A stretch of DNA of 8,496 nt from Thermoleophilia bacterium. GTDB taxonomy: Bacteria; Actinomycetota; Thermoleophilia; Gaiellales; Gaiellaceae. Under the pieces are notes generated by a model. The model made no database searches and was not told where the DNA came from. It saw only the letters and a list, made by a program, of their open reading frames with translations. Shown in pieces: positions 5,753 through 8,496 of this stretch; within the stretch, counting starts at the first letter, position 1, and each line of letters begins with the position of its first letter. Both the position numbers and the translations under genes were made by a program. Location: NCBI GenBank assembly GCA_025933895.1, contig JAICZB010000090.1, forward strand, positions 1 to 8,496, read 5' to 3'.

Positions 5753-6730
5753 GTGCCGGTCAAAGTCCGTTTCGCGCCGAGTCCCACGGGCTCGCTCCAT
5801 CTCGGCAACGCGCTGAGCGCGGTCGCGAATCGGCGGCTGGGCGACTGGATGCTGCTGCGTATCGACGACACCGATCCGGCGCGCAACGTTCCCGGCGGAG
5901 AGAAGGCGATCCTGCGCGATCTCGAGTGGCTCGGGATCGCCTGGGACGAGGGACCGGCGCGGCAGAGCGACCGCGCGGAGCGCCACCGCGAGGTGGGCGC
6001 GCCGCTCGGCGATCGGTTCGACGGCACCACGCTGCTGCGGGAGGACGGCTCGCCGACGTATCAGCTCGCCTCCGTCGTCGACGACATCGACTTCGGGATC
6101 ACGCATGTCGTGCGCGGCAACGACCACCGTCCGAACGAGGCTCTCCACCGTCGCCTGTTCGACGCGCTCGGCGCGACGCCGCCGGAGTTCGTCCACCACG
6201 GCCTGATCCTCGGACCCGACGGGCGCAAGCTCGCCAAGCGAGCGCCGGGCGGGAGCGTCGCGTCGCTGCGGGAAGAAGGAATTCCGGCCGAAGCGGTGCG
6301 CGCGTACCTCGAGGAGCTGGGAATGCCGCGCCACGACGTGCAGCTCGATCTCCCGCGGTTGCGGCGGCTCTCCACAGAGGCCCTCGCGGGGCTGAGCGAC
6401 GAGGAGCTCGCGGCGCGCGTCGGCGTTCCCGTCTCCGTCGCGCCGGTGTTGCGCGGTGCGCGCGATCTCGCCGAGGCCCGCGACTACGCGACCCTCGTGC
6501 TCGAGCCGGCGGAAACGAAGGTGGACTCGCCGGAGACGCTCGCGCGCTTCCGCGAGCTGGTCGAGGCGGGGATCGAGCCGCGGGCGCTCGTCCGCGAGTT
6601 GAAGGCCGTCGGCGGCGACCTGAAGGCGCTTCGCCTGGCGCTCACCGGCCGGGAGCGAGGCCCTGAGCTCGCGGCCGTGATCGCCGCACTTCCGCGCGAC
6701 GAGCTGCTGCGCCGCACAGCACTAGGCTAG
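5753..6730 (+). CDS. gltX: Glutamyl-tRNA synthetase, unusually compact
   Basis: Class I synthetase that should join glutamate to tRNA(Glu), in the cytoplasm. With the GTG start it has 325 residues; family members usually have about 470-500. Present in order: RFAPSPTGSLHLGNA (6-20, with HLGN for HIGH), LRIDDTDPAR (35-44), DLEWLGIAWDEGP (56-68), DGSPTYQLASVVDD (98-111), ITHVVRGNDH (116-125), and GRKLAKR (157-163, KMSKS loop). R6, S10, Y103 and R121 fit glutamate-contact positions of the Thermus enzyme. Residues 71-97 replace a stretch of roughly 100 residues in E. coli GluRS, so most of the insertion that holds the acceptor stem is missing. The C-terminal part (164-325) is reduced but keeps LPRLRRLS and the terminal LALTGRERGPELAAV signature, which argues against GluQ-RS. 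The frame is intact. It is the first gene of an operon with cysS, which starts five bases downstream. Confidence 0.88.
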   Translation: MPVKVRFAPSPTGSLHLGNALSAVANRRLGDWMLLRIDDTDPARNVPGGEKAILRDLEWLGIAWDEGPARQSDRAERHREVGAPLGDRFDGTTLLREDGSPTYQLASVVDDIDFGITHVVRGNDHRPNEALHRRLFDALGATPPEFVHHGLILGPDGRKLAKRAPGGSVASLREEGIPAEAVRAYLEELGMPRHDVQLDLPRLRRLSTEALAGLSDEELAARVGVPVSVAPVLRGARDLAEARDYATLVLEPAETKVDSPETLARFRELVEAGIEPRALVRELKAVGGDLKALRLALTGRERGPELAAVIAALPRDELLRRTALG

Positions 6731-6735
6731 GAGCC

Positions 6736-8010
6736 GTGCGCGTCCACGACACCTACACGGGCTCGCTCGTCGAGCTGCCCTCGCCGCCCGGCCCGATCGG
6801 GATCTACTGGTGCGGCCCGACCGTCTATCAGCGCATCCACGTCGGCAACGCGTTCGCGGTCAACGTGCTGCCGCTCTGGCTGAAGCGCTGGCTCGAGCAT
6901 CGCGGCTACGAGACGAAGGTCGTCGTCAACATCACCGACATCAACGACAAGATCTACGACGCGGCGCCCGGGGCCAGCGCCGCGCTCGCGGCCGACGCGA
7001 CGCGCTGGTACTTCGAGGACACCGATCGTCTCGGACTCGGCCGGCCGGACGTCGAGCCGACGGCGGCCGAAACCGTTCCCGAGCAGATAGCGCTGATCGA
7101 GGGCCTGATCGAGGCCGGCTTCGCGTACGAGGTCGAGGGTGACGTCTACTACCGCGTCGGGCGGTTCCCCGAGTACGGCCGGCTCTCGCGGCAGCGGCTC
7201 GATTCCATGGAGGAGCAGGAGCCGAACCCGCTCAAGGAAGATCCACGCGACTTCGCGCTCTGGAAGGCGAACAAGCCCGGCGAGGACACGTGGTGGGACT
7301 CCCCGTGGGGGCGCGGGCGCCCGGGCTGGCACATCGAGTGCTCGGCGATGTCGGAGAAGTACCTCGGCACGAGCTTCGAGATCCACGGCGGCGGGCTCGA
7401 CCTCAAGTTCCCGCACCACGAGAACGAGATTGCGCAGTCGCGCGCGCTCGGCCACGGCTTCGCGCGCATCTGGATGCACAACGGGATGCTCAGCATGCGG
7501 GGCTCGGAGATGCACAAGTCGCTCGGCAACGACGTCTCGCTCGAGGACGCGCTCGACCGTTGGGGGCGGGAGCGGCTCCTCTTCTTCTTCATGACCGGCC
7601 ACTGGCGGAAGCCGCTCGACTACTCCGACGAGACGCTCGAGCAGGCGGGCGCCCAGCTCGAGACGTTCCGCAACGTCTTCCGTTCGCCGAGCGAGCCGGT
7701 GGGGGACTGGGCGGACCTCGAGGCGGCTCTGGACGACGACTTCAACACGCCCGAGGCGCTCGCGGTGATGCACGGCTGGCGCGACCACGAGTTGCTGCGG
7801 CGCGCGTTCGGGATCTTCGGTCTCGAGTCGATCGCCGACGTCGAGGACGCGCCGGCGGAGGTCGCCGAGCTCGCCCGGCGGCGGCGCGCGGCGCGCGACG
7901 CGAAGGACTTCCCGGGCGCGGATCGCCTGCGCGACGAGATCGCCGACGCGGGCTGGGAGGTGCGCGACGTCGCGGAACCTCCCGGTTACCAGCTCGTCCG
8001 GCGCCCGTGA
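6736..8010 (+). CDS. cysS: Cysteinyl-tRNA synthetase
   Basis: Class I synthetase that charges tRNA(Cys) with cysteine in the cytoplasm. The 424 residues are a little short of the 461 of E. coli. The catalytic domain starts with IYWCGPTVYQRIHVGNA: C26 is the first zinc ligand and HVGN (35-38) is the HIGH motif. NITDINDKI (65-73) follows. The other zinc ligands are C202 (GWHIECSAM), H227 and E231 (FPHHENEIAQS); these match the E. coli set C28, C209, H234 and E238. The KMSKS loop reads EMHKS at 258-262, with the second lysine (K261) kept. A shortened DALR-type helical domain (about 300-380) and a tail ending in GWEVRDV complete it. Full cysteinyl-tRNA synthetase similarity at the ends argues against the related mycothiol enzyme MshC. 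TAGGAG at the end of gltX lies just before the GTG start, and the stop overlaps the rlmB start. Confidence 0.96.
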   Translation: MRVHDTYTGSLVELPSPPGPIGIYWCGPTVYQRIHVGNAFAVNVLPLWLKRWLEHRGYETKVVVNITDINDKIYDAAPGASAALAADATRWYFEDTDRLGLGRPDVEPTAAETVPEQIALIEGLIEAGFAYEVEGDVYYRVGRFPEYGRLSRQRLDSMEEQEPNPLKEDPRDFALWKANKPGEDTWWDSPWGRGRPGWHIECSAMSEKYLGTSFEIHGGGLDLKFPHHENEIAQSRALGHGFARIWMHNGMLSMRGSEMHKSLGNDVSLEDALDRWGRERLLFFFMTGHWRKPLDYSDETLEQAGAQLETFRNVFRSPSEPVGDWADLEAALDDDFNTPEALAVMHGWRDHELLRRAFGIFGLESIADVEDAPAEVAELARRRRAARDAKDFPGADRLRDEIADAGWEVRDVAEPPGYQLVRRP

Positions 8011-8496
8011 CCCGAGATCTGGTCTACGGGCGGCGCCCGGTGCGCGAGGTGCTGCGCGGGCCGCGCGAGGTGCTCGAGCTGTGGGCGAGTGAGCGGGCGG
8101 TGCGCAGCGAGTCCTGGCTGCGGGACGTCGAGCGGCCGCGGGTGCAGGCGAAGCTCGAGCGCGACCTGTCGGAGGCTGCGGGGACGCGCGACCACCAGGG
8201 CGTCGTAGCCTGGTGCGAGCCGTTTGGCTACGCCGACGCGTTCGAGCTTGCCGAAGGAGAGGCGCCGCTTCTCGCCTGCCTCGACCAGGTCAGCGACCCG
8301 CGGAACCTCGGGGCCGTGATCCGAAGTGCCGAGGGAGCGGGGGCGAGCGGCGTCGTGGTCCCCGCCCACGGTTCGGCGCGGGTCACCGCCGCCGTGTGCC
8401 GTTCCTCGGCCGGAGCGGTCGAGCACCTACCGGTTGCCGTCGTGCCCAATCTCGCGCGCTACCTCGCCGACATCAAGAGCGGCAACCTCTGGATCG
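8007..8496 (+). CDS. rlmB: 23S rRNA 2'-O-methyltransferase, TrmH/SpoU family (3' partial)
   Basis: The protein transfers a methyl group from S-adenosylmethionine to a ribose 2'-oxygen, most likely of a 23S rRNA guanosine (G2251 in E. coli). The first 163 residues are visible; E. coli RlmB has 243. The N-terminal substrate-binding domain starts with YGRRPVREVLRG (7-18) and ends near DHQGVVAW. The knotted SPOUT catalytic domain then opens with motif 1, LDQVSDPRNLGAVIRSAEGA (92-111), where N100 and R106 are the conserved residues; GVVVPAHGSARV follows. The remaining SPOUT motifs lie beyond the window. The start GTG at 8007 overlaps the cysS stop as GTGA and has no separate ribosome binding site, so translation is probably coupled. 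TrmH-type tRNA methylation is the alternative, but the N-terminal domain and the neighbours favour RlmB. Confidence 0.9.
   Translation, partial: MTRDLVYGRRPVREVLRGPREVLELWASERAVRSESWLRDVERPRVQAKLERDLSEAAGTRDHQGVVAWCEPFGYADAFELAEGEAPLLACLDQVSDPRNLGAVIRSAEGAGASGVVVPAHGSARVTAAVCRSSAGAVEHLPVAVVPNLARYLADIKSGNLWI

Noticed and set aside
4999..6666. Plus-strand open frame of 555 codons spanning the GTPase and gltX
   Set aside because: It crosses a divergent promoter region and two clear genes in the wrong strand or frame.
5753..6730. GluQ-RS (tRNA(Asp) queuosine-modifying enzyme) as an alternative to gltX
   Set aside because: The length is similar, but the C-terminal 160 residues with the GluRS end signature LALTG...GPELA are present; GluQ-RS ends soon after its KMSKS-like loop.
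6727..7788. Minus-strand open frame of 353 codons opposite cysS
   Set aside because: It mirrors cysS codons; cysS is certain from its zinc ligands and HIGH motif.

Overview
The window is a GC-rich bacterial chromosome segment with tightly packed genes, short intergenic gaps, frequent GTG starts and one-base or few-base gene overlaps. These traits, together with an actinobacterial-style MutY (no NUDIX-like C-terminal domain, short winged-helix-like tail), a classical SDR of a kind common in actinobacteria, and leaderless-looking starts, point to a high-GC Actinomycetota, perhaps class Thermoleophilia. The class assignment is inference from protein style, not a search.

Layout. Positions 1-80 hold the last residues of an unidentified gene, which overlaps (ATGA) a GNAT-type acetyltransferase gene (77-793, +). 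That gene meets, stop to stop with no spacer, a minus-strand pair: mutY (1223-1930) followed by a small membrane-anchored protein gene (794-1204). A 169-bp divergent region separates mutY from a plus-strand pair: a membrane-anchored beta-propeller (PQQ-like repeat) protein (2100-3374) and a 92-residue hypothetical protein (3381-3659) lying six bases downstream in the same frame. These converge on a second minus-strand pair: an Obg/DRG-like GTPase with a C-terminal TGS domain (4702-5601) followed by a short-chain dehydrogenase (3664-4656). A second divergent region (5602-5752) carries a perfect 12-bp inverted repeat and a -10 box placed for leaderless transcription. It leads into the plus-strand operon gltX (5753-6730), cysS (6736-8010) and rlmB (8007 onward, cut by the window end).

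The gltX-cysS-rlmB run is a translation cluster: two class I aminoacyl-tRNA synthetases and a 23S rRNA 2'-O-methyltransferase, closely spaced or overlapping and so probably co-transcribed. A similar gltX/cysS/rlmB order is known from Firmicutes. MutY is a base-excision repair enzyme. The other genes have no obvious pathway link to one another. No stretch longer than about 170 bases lacks a gene, and I saw no RNA genes, mobile elements, CRISPR arrays or convincing intrinsic terminators.

Most of the window is ordinary. The points that deserve a second look are: a very compact glutamyl-tRNA synthetase that seems to lack most of the insertion in its catalytic domain; a cysteinyl-tRNA synthetase whose KMSKS loop reads EMHKS; a recurring -10-like hexamer exactly seven bases before the start codon of three transcription-unit heads; and the 12-bp inverted repeat upstream of gltX. 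I did not find convincing evidence for a wholly new system.
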